DNA of 64,000 nt from contig NZ_CP073760.1 in assembly GCF_018399035.1 (NCBI RefSeq), positions 1,736,001 to 1,800,000 on the forward strand, in the 5' to 3' direction. This document shows positions 19,487 through 28,821 of the stretch, in pieces; the first letter of the stretch is position 1, and each line of letters starts with the position of its first letter. A program made the translations under genes and the position numbers. The stretch comes from Thiocapsa sp. (lineage in GTDB: Bacteria > Pseudomonadota > Gammaproteobacteria > Chromatiales > Chromatiaceae). The notes beneath the pieces are model-generated. The model was not told the origin of the DNA. It saw nothing but the letters and a program-made list of their open reading frames with translations, and searched no databases.

Positions 19487-21079
19487 CTACCGAGGCACCA
19501 GAAACCATTGCCAGGACCCGGCGATCGGCTCCGCCACGCGTTCCGGGCCGATCGCGGCGCCGAGCTCCGCGCTCGGCAACAGCAAGAGCAGGCTGCCGAA
19601 CCCATCCGGCAGCGTCACCGGTGCGCCCGGATCGCCATGCCCCCAGATCCGGACCCGGTCGTCGAGATGGTAGGCCAAGGACACCAGCTCGCCGGCTGCG
19701 ACACCGCTCGGGCTGACGGCGACCAGCGGGCGATCGCGTGCATTCACCAGCCGCGCGACCTCGAGGTTCGAAGCACTGAAATGCTTCGTCCACCAGGTCT
19801 CGGCCTGCAGGATACGCCACTGAGAAATCACCCCGAAGACCATGATCAGCGCCAACGCGGCGGCGGCGAGGACGCGCATCCTGTCGCGGCGGGCCAGCGC
19901 CGAGCCGATGCCCCAGGCCACCATCAACTGCACTGCAACAACGGCCGGCAAGCCATAGCGCACATGCAGCGATCGGCTGCCGCCGAGCAACAGGTCGGGA
20001 CCGAGCACGACGCCGAGATAGGCCACGGCGATCAGCACCGGCAGCCACATGCGCGGGCGAGGCGCGCGGAACAGATAGACAATCAGGCCGACGGCGATCG
20101 GACCGAGCAGAAGGAGCGAGAGGGTCGGCGGGTCCGCATGCGGGCTCACATCCAGGAAGGCACGCGTGATGTGCCCGGCCCAAGCCAGCAGATTGCGCTG
20201 CGCGCCGACGGCCCGCTCCATCCACTGCGTATGACCGACCGCGTCCCCGAATCCCGAGACCAACGCAAACATCCAGGGCAGGAAGAGGACCCCGGCCGCG
20301 ATCACCGCCAGGAGCCATGCGCGCACCGGAAGGCCGCGCTTGCGCGACTGACCCTCGGAGAGCCGCGTTGCCCCGAGCCCGATGTAGGCGGCATGGACCG
20401 GGACCATGAGGGCGAACAATAGATGGCTGTAGAGACCAAGCGTCATCATGAGCCCGTAGAGCCACCAGTCGCGTGGTCGGTTTCGGTCCAGGGCACGCTG
20501 CAGGGCCGCGCTGGAGGTCAGCACCAAGAGCGTCCAGAGCGCGTATTGGCGCGCCTCTTGGGCATAGAGAAGATGCAGCGGCGAGAAGGCGACCACCGCG
20601 GCCGCCACCCAGGGCACCGGGCCACGCCCGAACAACTCGCGCATCAGCCAGAATGCAGCGAGCGGCAGCAAGAGCCCGAACGCAGCCGAGGTCCCGCGCA
20701 GCGCAGTGACCGGTTCCAGCGGCAGCGTGGTCGCCCATCGTCCCAGCAGATAGTAGAGCGGCGCATGCTCCGGATGCTCGGCCAGTGCGCGCAGCGTCTC
20801 ATCCCAGCCCTTCGAAGGATCCGGCCGTTGAAATGCCAGGATCTCGTCGGGTGTGAGCAACCGGCCGCTGAAGAGCGTCTCCCAGAGATCCGCGGGGTGG
20901 CCGAAGACCCGGACCAGCGTGAAGACCTCATCGTGCCACACCGGGAGATGGTCGAGCCCGATCAGCCGGAACCCGGTCACCAGTATGAGAAGGATCAAGA
21001 CCCCGAGCGTCCAAAGCCGAGACTGGCCGCGATTCAAGGGCTCGGACGACGAACGCAAGGGTGGAGGAGCGGAGAACAC
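19487..21079 (-). CDS. GT39/ArnT-like membrane glycosyltransferase
   Basis: This 530-residue polytopic protein has about 11-12 membrane helices. The first loop holds LDHLPVWHDEVFTLVRVFG with the Asp-Glu pair expected of lipid-phosphate-sugar-dependent transferases (PMT/ArnT superfamily), followed by LYYLLGRW and LLYAQEARQYALWTLLVL. It should transfer a sugar from a polyprenyl-phosphate donor in the periplasm; acceptor unknown. GTG at 21079 is the likely start, as there is no closer ATG. Confidence 0.85.
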   Translation of the reverse strand: MFSAPPPLRSSSEPLNRGQSRLWTLGVLILLILVTGFRLIGLDHLPVWHDEVFTLVRVFGHPADLWETLFSGRLLTPDEILAFQRPDPSKGWDETLRALAEHPEHAPLYYLLGRWATTLPLEPVTALRGTSAAFGLLLPLAAFWLMRELFGRGPVPWVAAAVVAFSPLHLLYAQEARQYALWTLLVLTSSAALQRALDRNRPRDWWLYGLMMTLGLYSHLLFALMVPVHAAYIGLGATRLSEGQSRKRGLPVRAWLLAVIAAGVLFLPWMFALVSGFGDAVGHTQWMERAVGAQRNLLAWAGHITRAFLDVSPHADPPTLSLLLLGPIAVGLIVYLFRAPRPRMWLPVLIAVAYLGVVLGPDLLLGGSRSLHVRYGLPAVVAVQLMVAWGIGSALARRDRMRVLAAAALALIMVFGVISQWRILQAETWWTKHFSASNLEVARLVNARDRPLVAVSPSGVAAGELVSLAYHLDDRVRIWGHGDPGAPVTLPDGFGSLLLLLPSAELGAAIGPERVAEPIAGSWQWFLVPR

Positions 21080-21341
21080 CAGATTGCAAGACCGGATTGA
21101 TTAGGGATGGACGGGAGTGGGCCGTGAGTATGCGACACCCGTGCGCCCGGTTTGATGAAGGAATCGTGACAAGACCTTGACCGACAGCGGCGCCCGTGGC
21201 TAGGAGCGCGGCAGGGAACCCATTGCGCTCGACGAGCATCCTGACCACGGCGATTCGGCGCGAGGTTTGCAGGGTATCGAAACCCGTTGCTCGACATCAC
21301 GCCGGCGTCTCGCCGGATTCAACGCCGAAGGGGATCCGCCG

Positions 21342-21758
21342 ATGGCTCCGCGCCTGATCATGTATCACAAGCAGTCGACCAGTGCCCGCACCCGATTCTT
21401 GCGGCTGCCCTACGGCGGCGTCTGCGGCTTCGCGGCCCTGCCGGAGGAGGCGGCCATCGAGGAGGGCTCCGGGATCTCGCCGAAGGTCGTGACCCACCCC
21501 GCATTGGTCCTGCGCGACGCCGAAGGCCGCCTCGGCCTACCGAGCGGCAGTCTGGAGATGGAGCCGGGGTTTCGTTGCGAGGTCGCCGCAGGCGAGGAGC
21601 GTATGGAGGTCTTCCTCGCGCGCTTCACGAGTCTCGATCCGCCCTTCGAGACGGCACAAGCACACGGCAGCAGCTTCATCGATCTGACCCAGGCGCGAGG
21701 TCTCCCGCCGGTCGAGCTTGATCTGCTGCGGCGCAGCTATGAAAGGATTCTGGGCTGA
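21342..21758 (+). CDS. Conserved hypothetical protein (138 aa)
   Basis: The ATG at 21342 follows GAAGGGGAT at a good distance, giving 138 residues. Visible segments are PRLIMYHKQSTSARTRFLRLPYGG, PALVLRDAEGRLGLPSG and ERMEVFLARFTSLDPPFE. Mixed alpha/beta, no signal or membrane segment. I do not recognise the family. It is closely followed by another small gene on the same strand, in front of modE. Confidence 0.6.
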   Translation: MAPRLIMYHKQSTSARTRFLRLPYGGVCGFAALPEEAAIEEGSGISPKVVTHPALVLRDAEGRLGLPSGSLEMEPGFRCEVAAGEERMEVFLARFTSLDPPFETAQAHGSSFIDLTQARGLPPVELDLLRRSYERILG

Positions 21759-21805
21759 CCGAGGATGCCCGGCGCGGCGCGCGCGAACCCCTGTGGCTGC
21801 GATGC

Positions 21806-22123
21806 GTGTCGGAGCGACCGACCGTCCCGCCGCGCGTCCGGGTAGGTCGGGCAGCAAGACCCTTTTTTATGTCGGGTTTGCGCCCGGGACAAGCTGATTG
21901 TCGCAACGCCAACATCCCCTGCTTCCAAGCCGATGACTACCGGCGGCTCGATGTCCGCTCCGACGACGACGAGGAGTATGACCTCGCCGTTGCCTACAGC
22001 GAGTCCGTCAGCGCCTGGCGCCTGCGCGACGGACGCTGGCTGGTTCACCGCCGCATCGAGCCGCTCGGGGATGAAGACGCCTCGACAAGCGCGCTGAGCA
22101 TCGACGCGCGGATGCCGCGCTGA
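21806..22123 (+). CDS. Hypothetical protein (105 aa), start uncertain
   Basis: The C-terminal half looks genuine (DDYRRLDVRSDDDEEYDLAVAYSESVSAWRLRDGRWLVHRRIEPL). The N-terminal part is unusual, and the GTG at 21806 is only one option: the frame is open back to a CTG at 21755 that overlaps the previous stop, and an ATG lies at 21869. A GGTCGGGC...GTCGGGTTTG stretch at about 21842-21880 looks repeat-like and may have altered the N-terminus. Function unknown. Confidence 0.45.
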   Translation: MSERPTVPPRVRVGRAARPFFMSGLRPGQADCRNANIPCFQADDYRRLDVRSDDDEEYDLAVAYSESVSAWRLRDGRWLVHRRIEPLGDEDASTSALSIDARMPR

Positions 22124-22226
22124 CATCGACCTGACGGCAGGACATGCTCGGATTCAAAGACGCGACGGGCGACTGCGAACGCCCAATCCATAAAGTTTCG
22201 GCACGCTTCGTGCTTTCTTCGATTAG

Positions 22227-22250
22227 CGTTATATCGTTGTGAAGATAACG
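22227..22250 (+). promoter_or_regulatory. ModE-type operator upstream of modE
   Basis: CGTTATAT, an eight-base spacer, then AGATAACG gives an imperfect palindrome with the CGTTATAT half-site typical of ModE boxes. The same arm and spacer lengths occur before modA. It implies molybdate-dependent autoregulation, inferred from the motif. Confidence 0.7.
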
Positions 22251-22277
22251 ACCTCACCGGACCCTGCGACACCGACC

Positions 22278-23090
22278 ATGACCGACACGCCAGACGACCG
22301 TCTCGACACCGCTGCCTCGCTTTGGCTCGACCGCAACGACCAAGGCTTCGTCGGCCGCGGACGCATCGAGCTGCTGCGCCGAATCGGTGCAACCGGGTCG
22401 ATCTCGCAAGCCGCCAAGGCGATGGGCATGTCCTACAAGCACGCCTGGGACGCGGTGGATGCCATGAACAACCTGTCGCCGCAACCGCTGGTACAGCGAC
22501 GCACCGGCGGGCGCCATGGCGGCGGCACGGAACTCACGGACGAAGGCCGACGCTTGATCACCGTCTACGAGACGGCCGAACGGGAGCACGGAAAATTCCT
22601 CGCCCGACTGCGCGAGGGCATCTGCGATTTCGATCGCTTCCACACCTTGATCGGGGCTTTGAATATGAAGGTCAGTGCCAGAAACAACCTGCGCGGAGTG
22701 GTCGCTTCCGTCAAACCGGGCGCGGTCAACGCCGAGGTCATCCTCGATGTCGGCGGCACGCCGCTGGTCGCCATTGTCACCAACGAGAGCGTCCAGTCGC
22801 TCGGGCTGGCGCCGGGCGCCGAAGCCTATGCCTTGATCAAGGCGTCGTTCGTCATCCTGGCGACCGAGGACGGCGGGCTCAAGACCTCGGCGCGGAATCG
22901 ACTCTGCGGAACGGTCGAGCGCGTGACCGAGGGGGCCGTCAATAGCGAGGTGGTCCTCGCCCTCGACGGCGGTGCCCGTCTGACCGCCATCATCACCATG
23001 GAGAGCGCCAAGGATCTCGGCATCATCGAGGGTGGGCGTGCCTGTGCGCTTGTGAAGGCACCTCACGTCATTCTGGCCGTCAAGGACTGA
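22278..23090 (+). CDS. modE: Molybdate-responsive regulator ModE
   Basis: This 270-residue regulator from the ATG at 22278 has an N-terminal winged helix (GRIELLRRIGATGSISQAAKAMGMSYKHAWDAVDAMN) and two C-terminal Mop/TOBE domains that bind molybdate (KVSARNNLRGVVASVKPGAVNAEV and KTSARNRLCGTVERVTEGAVNSEV). Molybdate-loaded ModE dimers normally repress the transporter genes. A longer frame begins at GTG 22239, but this lies inside the operator, so the ATG is preferred. It is co-oriented with modABC, with a second operator between. Confidence 0.96.
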   Translation: MTDTPDDRLDTAASLWLDRNDQGFVGRGRIELLRRIGATGSISQAAKAMGMSYKHAWDAVDAMNNLSPQPLVQRRTGGRHGGGTELTDEGRRLITVYETAEREHGKFLARLREGICDFDRFHTLIGALNMKVSARNNLRGVVASVKPGAVNAEVILDVGGTPLVAIVTNESVQSLGLAPGAEAYALIKASFVILATEDGGLKTSARNRLCGTVERVTEGAVNSEVVLALDGGARLTAIITMESAKDLGIIEGGRACALVKAPHVILAVKD

Positions 23091-23120
23091 GCAGGCGCCG
23101 AAGCTCTTTTTAAACGCGTG

Positions 23121-23940
<820 letters not shown>

Positions 23941-23945
23941 GCGCG

Positions 23946-24623
23946 ATGTTCTTAAGCGACGCCGACCTGCAATCAATCTGGCTCACCCTGCGCCTCGCGG
24001 GTGTGGTCACCTTGATCTTGTTCGTTGTGGGGACACCCATTGCCTGGTGGCTGGCGCACACCCGCTCGCGTCTAAAGGGTCCGGTCGGGGCCGTGGTCGC
24101 CCTTCCCTTGGTCTTGCCGCCGTCGGTACTCGGTTTCTACCTTCTGGTGACGATGGGGCCGAACGGACCGGTCGGCCAATTGACCCAGGCGCTGGGCATC
24201 GGCGTACTGCCCTTCACCTTCTGGGGTCTGGTGGTCGCCTCAGTCTTCTATTCCCTGCCCTTCATGGTGCAGCCGGTGCAGAACGCCTTCGAGGCGATCG
24301 GCGACCGCCCTTTGGAGGTGGCGGCCACCCTGCGCGCATCCCCGCTGGATACCTTCTTCACCGTGGCCCTGCCGCTGGCGGCGCCCGGATTCGTCACCGC
24401 CGGCATCCTGACCTTCGCGCACACCGTCGGCGAGTTCGGCGTCGTGTTGATGATCGGCGGCAACATCCCCGGCGTGACTCGGGTGGCCTCGGTGCAGATC
24501 TACGACCATGTGGAGGCGATGGAATACGGCGACGCGCACCGATTGGCCGCCGTGATGCTGATCTTCTCCTTCCTGGTCCTACTCGCGCTCTATCTCTGGC
24601 GCCCGAACCAGAAGAACACCTGA
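23946..24623 (+). CDS. modB: Molybdate ABC transporter permease ModB
   Basis: This 225-residue permease has about five to six membrane helices and the EAA loop typical of binding-protein-dependent systems ([29 protein letters not shown]). [15 protein letters not shown] and [17 protein letters not shown] are family hallmarks. It forms the channel with ModC on the cytoplasmic side. Seven bases separate it from modC. Confidence 0.96.
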   Translation: MFLSDADLQSIWLTLRLAGVVTLILFVVGTPIAWWLAHTRSRLKGPVGAVVALPLVLPPSVLGFYLLVTMGPNGPVGQLTQALGIGVLPFTFWGLVVASVFYSLPFMVQPVQNAFEAIGDRPLEVAATLRASPLDTFFTVALPLAAPGFVTAGILTFAHTVGEFGVVLMIGGNIPGVTRVASVQIYDHVEAMEYGDAHRLAAVMLIFSFLVLLALYLWRPNQKNT

Positions 24624-24630
24624 GAGCGCT

Positions 24631-25716
24631 ATGGAACCGATCAAAGCACGCTTCGACATCGATTGGCCGGGCTTCAACCTGATGGTGGACCTGGAGCTCC
24701 CCGGGCGCGGGGTCACCGGTCTGTTCGGGCACTCGGGCTCCGGCAAGACGACCCTGCTGCGCTGTATCGCCGGTCTGGTCCGGGCGCCCAAAGGACGACT
24801 CGTCTTCCGGGGCGAGGTCTGGCAGGACGAGAACACCTGGGTGCCGACACACCGTCGCTCGCTCGGCTATGTCTTCCAGGAGGCCAGCCTCTTCCCGCAT
24901 CTCACGGTGATGGGGAACCTGCGTTACGGGCAGAAACGGGCGCCGGCGCCGGTCGGGGCCGAGGATCGGGTGAGTCTCGACCAGGCCATCGCGCTCTTGG
25001 GAATCGATCATCTCTTGACGCGCAAGCCGGACCGCCTCTCCGGCGGCGAGCGTCAGCGGGTCGCCATCGCCCGTGCCCTGGCGGTCAGCCCGCGGGTACT
25101 GCTGATGGACGAGCCGCTTGCCGCCCTGGACATCGCGCGCAAGCAGGAAATCCTGCCCTACCTGGAGCGGCTGCACGACGAGCTGGCGATCCCGGTGCTC
25201 TATGTGAGTCACGCCCCGGACGAGGTCGCGCGCCTGGCCGATCATCTGGTGGTGATGGACGGCGGGCGCGTGCTCGCGAGCGGCCCGCTCAAGGAAACCC
25301 TGGCACGGCTGGATCTGCCGATGGCCTTCTCCGAGGACGCCGGCGTCGTGATCGATGCCCTGGTCGCGTCCCACGACGACAACTACCACCTGTCGCGACT
25401 CGACTTCCCGGGCGGCAACGTCGTGGTCGCCCAACGCAAGGAGCCGATCGGCCACCGCCTGCGCCTGCGGGTTCATGCCCGCGATGTCAGCCTCGCCCTG
25501 GAGCGCGCCACCGGCACCAGCATCGCCAACCTGCTGCCTGCGACCGTGACCGAGATCGCCGACGCCGACACGCCGGCCCATGTGTTGGTCCGGTTGGATG
25601 CCGGGGGCACCCCCCTGATCGCCCGCATCACCCGCCGCTCGCTGGATCAGCTCGGGATCGCCCGCGGCAAGGCGATGTGGGCGCAGATCAAGGCCGTGGC
25701 CCTGCTGGGCGACTAA
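24631..25716 (+). CDS. modC: Molybdate ABC transporter ATPase ModC
   Basis: This 361-residue ATPase has Walker [14 protein letters not shown], signature [16 protein letters not shown], Walker [14 protein letters not shown] and the switch histidine in [10 protein letters not shown]-terminal Mop/TOBE domain (residues about 290-358) binds molybdate and can inhibit transport. The stop TAA is part of TAAACC, a remnant of a repeat module. The decayed modD lies just beyond the repeats. Confidence 0.97.
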   Translation: MEPIKARFDIDWPGFNLMVDLELPGRGVTGLFGHSGSGKTTLLRCIAGLVRAPKGRLVFRGEVWQDENTWVPTHRRSLGYVFQEASLFPHLTVMGNLRYGQKRAPAPVGAEDRVSLDQAIALLGIDHLLTRKPDRLSGGERQRVAIARALAVSPRVLLMDEPLAALDIARKQEILPYLERLHDELAIPVLYVSHAPDEVARLADHLVVMDGGRVLASGPLKETLARLDLPMAFSEDAGVVIDALVASHDDNYHLSRLDFPGGNVVVAQRKEPIGHRLRLRVHARDVSLALERATGTSIANLLPATVTEIADADTPAHVLVRLDAGGTPLIARITRRSLDQLGIARGKAMWAQIKAVALLGD

Positions 25717-25926
25717 ACCTACCGGGCGCGGTTTAAACCGCGTCCAGAGCGAGATGCTAACTTTCGAGTGAGTTCGAAGTTTGGTGAATCCACGACCCTT
25801 AGCGGGGGACGCGGTTTAAAATTTTATATTTTTTAATACTTTAAACCGCGCCGACTCCAGCGACTCTGAAATCCGCCGGGGCCGATCCCATCCAAAAACA
25901 TCGCATACCGCACTGGGCGCGGTTTA
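25714..25926. repeat. Composite repeat: remnant, module A, AT linker, module B
   Basis: A truncated module end (25714-25735) shares TTTA with module A (25734-25818, 85 bp), followed by an AT-rich linker (25819-25841, AATTTTATATTTTTTAATAC) and module B (25842-25926, 85 bp). Both modules begin TAAACCGCG and end GCGCGGTTTA or GACGCGGTTTA. A nearly identical A-linker-B composite lies at 41845-42037, and a related one in the other order at 27148-27340. Confidence 0.95.
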
Positions 25927-25943
25927 ATTCCTGGACGTGATTC

Positions 25944-26380
25944 ATGACAAAACGACCATTCCCAACGAGGGCGACTCCTGTATTCGGCGACGTCGAGATT
26001 CAACGCCTGCTCGACGAGGACACGCCCTACGGCGACCTCACCACCGACACCCTCGGCATCGCCGGCCATCCCGGTCGGATCCGGCTCGCCGCGCGCGATC
26101 CGATGGTCGCAGCGGATCGTCGTCGAGGTCCATTCGCTCGAGGAGGCGCTCGCCTGGGCCGATGCCGATGTCCTGCAGCTTGGAGAAGCTCGCCCCGGAT
26201 ACCCTGGCAGACGTGGTCGCCGCACTCGCGGGAACAGGCTCGCAGGCTCTGGTCGCGGCCGCCGGCGGGATCAACGCCCGAAACGCCGAGGTTTACGCCC
26301 GCGCCGGGGCGCGCGTCCTGGTGACGTCGGCGCCCCATACGGCGCGGCCGAGAGACGTGCAGGTCGACTTCAGCGAATAA
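25944..26380 (+). pseudogene. modD: modD pseudogene (nicotinate-nucleotide pyrophosphorylase-like)
   Basis: The first frame encodes an intact ModD N-terminus (EIQRLLDEDTPYGDLTTDTLGIAG). After about residue 50 (DPMVAA) the sequence jumps to a C-terminal segment (IVVEVHSLEEALAWADADVL), so roughly 130 codons are missing. A single extra base near 26184 then shifts the frame before EKLAPDTLADVVAALAGTGSQALVAAAGGINARN. Full-length ModD is about 280 residues; only about 145 codons remain. ModD is a poorly understood molybdenum-locus protein related to NadC. It is no longer functional. Confidence 0.85.
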
Positions 26381-26454
26381 CGGTTCCGACGGATTCGGCG
26401 GTCGCGCCTGCTCTGCTCGCCGGCTCAGTTAGGAACGATTCAAGAAAACCGAAA

Positions 26455-26575
26455 CACGTAGGATGGGTAGAGCGAAGCGAAACCCATCCAGCCCGCGCCA
26501 AGGGCATCGGACCGAAACCCGGCAACGCGGCGTTTTGGAGGATGGGTTTCGCTGACGCTCTACCCATCCTACGTG
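26455..26575. repeat. 121-bp CACGTAGGATGGGTAGAGCG palindromic repeat, copy 2
   Basis: Same arms and centre as copy 1, inverted relative to it. The upstream flank (GGAACGATTCAAGAAAACCG) and downstream flank (TTGATCAAGGTGTTCA) recur at other copies. The unit lies between the modD and cation-transporter remnants. Confidence 0.9.
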
Positions 26576-26726
26576 TTGATCAAGGTGTTCACCTTGGACG
26601 TTCCAGCGGAGGATCTCCATGCCCACCTAATCGTTGTCGTTGTCATGATCGCGAGCCGAGACGATCCGGTCGGGATGACCGTCTGCTGCGGCGACCGCTT
26701 ATTTCTCGGCAGGGAAGACTCGGCGG

Positions 26727-26912
26727 ATACGTCAACGCGTCGCCGAGATTATCGAGGCTGTCGGCCAACAGCGCCGTCGAGTTGCCGTAAAGCGCGCCCG
26801 CCGCGATCACGAAAAACATGACGGCATTGATGCCGAGCACCATATGCAGTGTTCCGCGCTGGCGTTCACGCAGGGCGTCGATGGAACAACTGTTGTCGCA
26901 ACAACCACTCAT
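26727..26912 (-). pseudogene. N-terminal fragment of a cation efflux protein gene
   Basis: From the ATG at 26912 the frame encodes about 62 residues of a cation-diffusion-facilitator-like protein: a Cys-rich start (MSGCCDNSC), then TLHMVLGINAVMFFVIAAGALYG (first membrane helix) and STALLADSLDNLGDALTY, which holds the metal-site aspartates. The sequence then loses homology, and the rest of the usual about 200-300 residues is absent. It is a truncated remnant in a scrap region between repeats. The exact subfamily is unclear. Confidence 0.7.
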
Positions 26913-27049
26913 TGCGGAAGCCTCTTGGCGCGATCCCGAGGGATGCCGATCGCGCGAGATCAGACAAGGATCAGGCCACCGCGGCACAGCGGTCGCGGAT
27001 CGACCGCAAGACATCGTGCTTTGGACCGTCCACCCCAACCCCCAGGTAC

Positions 27050-27106
27050 GCGTGACATCCGCTCCGCGGTGTCACGCATGCCCCGTGGCGCTCTGCGCCA
27101 CGTGCC
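27050..27106. repeat. GTGACATCCGCTCCGCG repeat, copy 2 (inverted)
   Basis: The segment GTGACATCCGCTCCGCGG to CCACGTGCC is the inverse of 7601-7659 with a few changes (CATGCCCCGTGGCGCTCTGC is shared inverted). It sits next to the composite repeat. Confidence 0.72.
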
Positions 27107-27147
27107 AAGAAGCCGGCGGTTGCGAAGAATGCCGGCCGAAACGAGGC

Positions 27148-27340
27148 TAAACTGCGCCCGGTGCGGTATGCGTCATGTGTTGGAGTGGATTGGCCACACC
27201 AGCTCCGACGGCTGTCGGAGCTGGCGCGGTTTAAAGTAATAAAAAATATTAAATTTTAAACCGCGTCTCACCGAGATCGAGGACACCTCCAAGGCCAAAC
27301 GCAAAATGAAAATGACGCATGTCGCTCCGGACGCGGTTTA
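27148..27340. repeat. Composite repeat: inverted module B, AT linker, module C
   Basis: Module B in reverse (27148-27233, 86 bp; starts TAAACTGCGCCCGGTGCGG), an AT-rich linker (27234-27256, with AATAAAAAATATTAAATTTT) and a third subtype (27257-27340, 84 bp; GTCTCACCGAGATCGAGGAC interior). The linker is the reverse complement type of the one at 25819. The left half of subtype C recurs at 40634. Confidence 0.93.
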
Positions 27341-27411
27341 GCCGCCACCTTCCCCGACGGTCAAGACCCCGCGTCGCGTGCCGGCACGCACCACTGTTGG
27401 AGACCGACCCG

Positions 27412-28473
27412 ATGCTGCGCCGAATCGTCCGTTTCCTCCTGCCGATGGCCATCGTGATGACACCGACCCCAGCCGCCACGTTCAATACCGCGCCGGACGC
27501 GGCCCGAGCCCCGATCATCATCGCCCACCGCGGCGCCTCCGGATACCTGCCCGAGCACACCCTGGCGGCCAAGGCGACGGCCCACGCGATGGGTGCGGAC
27601 TTTCTGGAGCAGGATGTGGTTCTCACCCGCGATGGTGAGGCGATCGTCCTTCACGATCTGTATCTGGAAGGCGTCACCGATGTCGCTCGGCGCTTTCCCG
27701 ACCGCGTCCGTGCCGACGGGCGCTGGTATGCGATCGATTTCAGCCTGGCCGAGATCCGCAGTCTGCGCCTGCACGAACGGCTTGACCCCGCCACCGGCCA
27801 ACCGGTCTTTCCCACGCGGTTTCCGCCCGAGGCCGACCTGTTCCGAATCCACACCCTCGAGGAGGAGCTGAGCCTGATCCACGGTCTGAACCGATCGACC
27901 GGGCGGATCGCGGGAATCTACGTGGAGTTGAAACACCCGGCATGGCACATCGCCGAGGGACAGGATCCGGTGCCCGTCCTGATGCACGCGCTGGATCGAG
28001 CCGGCTATCGTGGCCCGGAGGATCACGTCTACATCCAGTGCTTCGAGCCCGACACACTGAAGCGCCTGCACACGGAGGTCGGTACGCGCATCCCCCTGAT
28101 CCAACTGATCGGCGAGAACGACTGGTCGCCCGATCTGCCGGTCGACTTCGAGCGGATGCGCACCCCCGAGGGGCTGGCAGCCGTCGCCGAGTATGCCCGC
28201 GGCATCGGCCCCTGGATCGGTCATATCCATCAGGGCAGAGACGACACCGGCGCCCATCGGACCACGCGCTTGGTCGCCGACGCCCATGCCGCGGGGCTCT
28301 TGGTCCACCCCTACACCTTTCGCCGCGACGCACTCCCCGAGGGCTTCGGCGACTTCGAGGCGCTGCTGCGGTTCTTCCTCGTCGATCAGGGTGTCGACGG
28401 GATCTTCACCGACCATCCGGACCTCGCCGTTCGCTTGAGAAACGAGTTGGTCGGCAAGGCTCGGCCGGAATAG
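27412..28473 (+). CDS. glpQ: Glycerophosphodiester phosphodiesterase, GlpQ-type
   Basis: This 353-residue exported enzyme has a signal peptide (about residues 1-26) and GDPD motifs: IIIAHRGASGYLPEHTLAAK (HRGxxxxxPEHT), GADFLEQDVVLTRDG (ExD) and IVLHDLYL (general acid His). The insertion between strand 3 and helix fits the periplasmic GlpQ group. It hydrolyses deacylated phospholipids to glycerol-3-phosphate plus an alcohol. The ATG at 27412 is chosen because the frame upstream runs through repeat sequence. Confidence 0.93.
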   Translation: MLRRIVRFLLPMAIVMTPTPAATFNTAPDAARAPIIIAHRGASGYLPEHTLAAKATAHAMGADFLEQDVVLTRDGEAIVLHDLYLEGVTDVARRFPDRVRADGRWYAIDFSLAEIRSLRLHERLDPATGQPVFPTRFPPEADLFRIHTLEEELSLIHGLNRSTGRIAGIYVELKHPAWHIAEGQDPVPVLMHALDRAGYRGPEDHVYIQCFEPDTLKRLHTEVGTRIPLIQLIGENDWSPDLPVDFERMRTPEGLAAVAEYARGIGPWIGHIHQGRDDTGAHRTTRLVADAHAAGLLVHPYTFRRDALPEGFGDFEALLRFFLVDQGVDGIFTDHPDLAVRLRNELVGKARPE

Positions 28474-28821
28474 ACACCGGCCACGCTCAGCTCCAGCGCC
28501 TGCGTCGACGTCCGTCTACCTCGCCGTGGACCGAGGGATCCGGCTTCTCAGGAGGTGCTCGGAGGGGCCGAATCCGGCGCCGTGACCTCGAGGGTCACCG
28601 CAGCCGAAGCGAGCGCGCGCGCCAAATCACGCGCCCGCCTCACGGTGGCGCGGAGACCACAGGTGTTGGGGCGATGTTGCTCGGCGGTCTCGTGACGAGA
28701 GCCGGACGTGTCGAGCCGAAGAGCCGATGCGGCATGCGCTCGTTATATCATCCATGGGCGAGGATCCTGCAGCGTGCAGGATCGCAGTCAACGTGAGCCA
28801 GGTGGACCGGTATAACCAAGC
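28474..28821. other. Intergenic region, no gene seen
   Basis: About 350 bases between glpQ and the antiporter. A hairpin GATCCTGCA...TGCAGGATC spans about 28763-28783. Fragments of open frame here are Arg-rich shadows without family resemblance. Confidence 0.55.
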
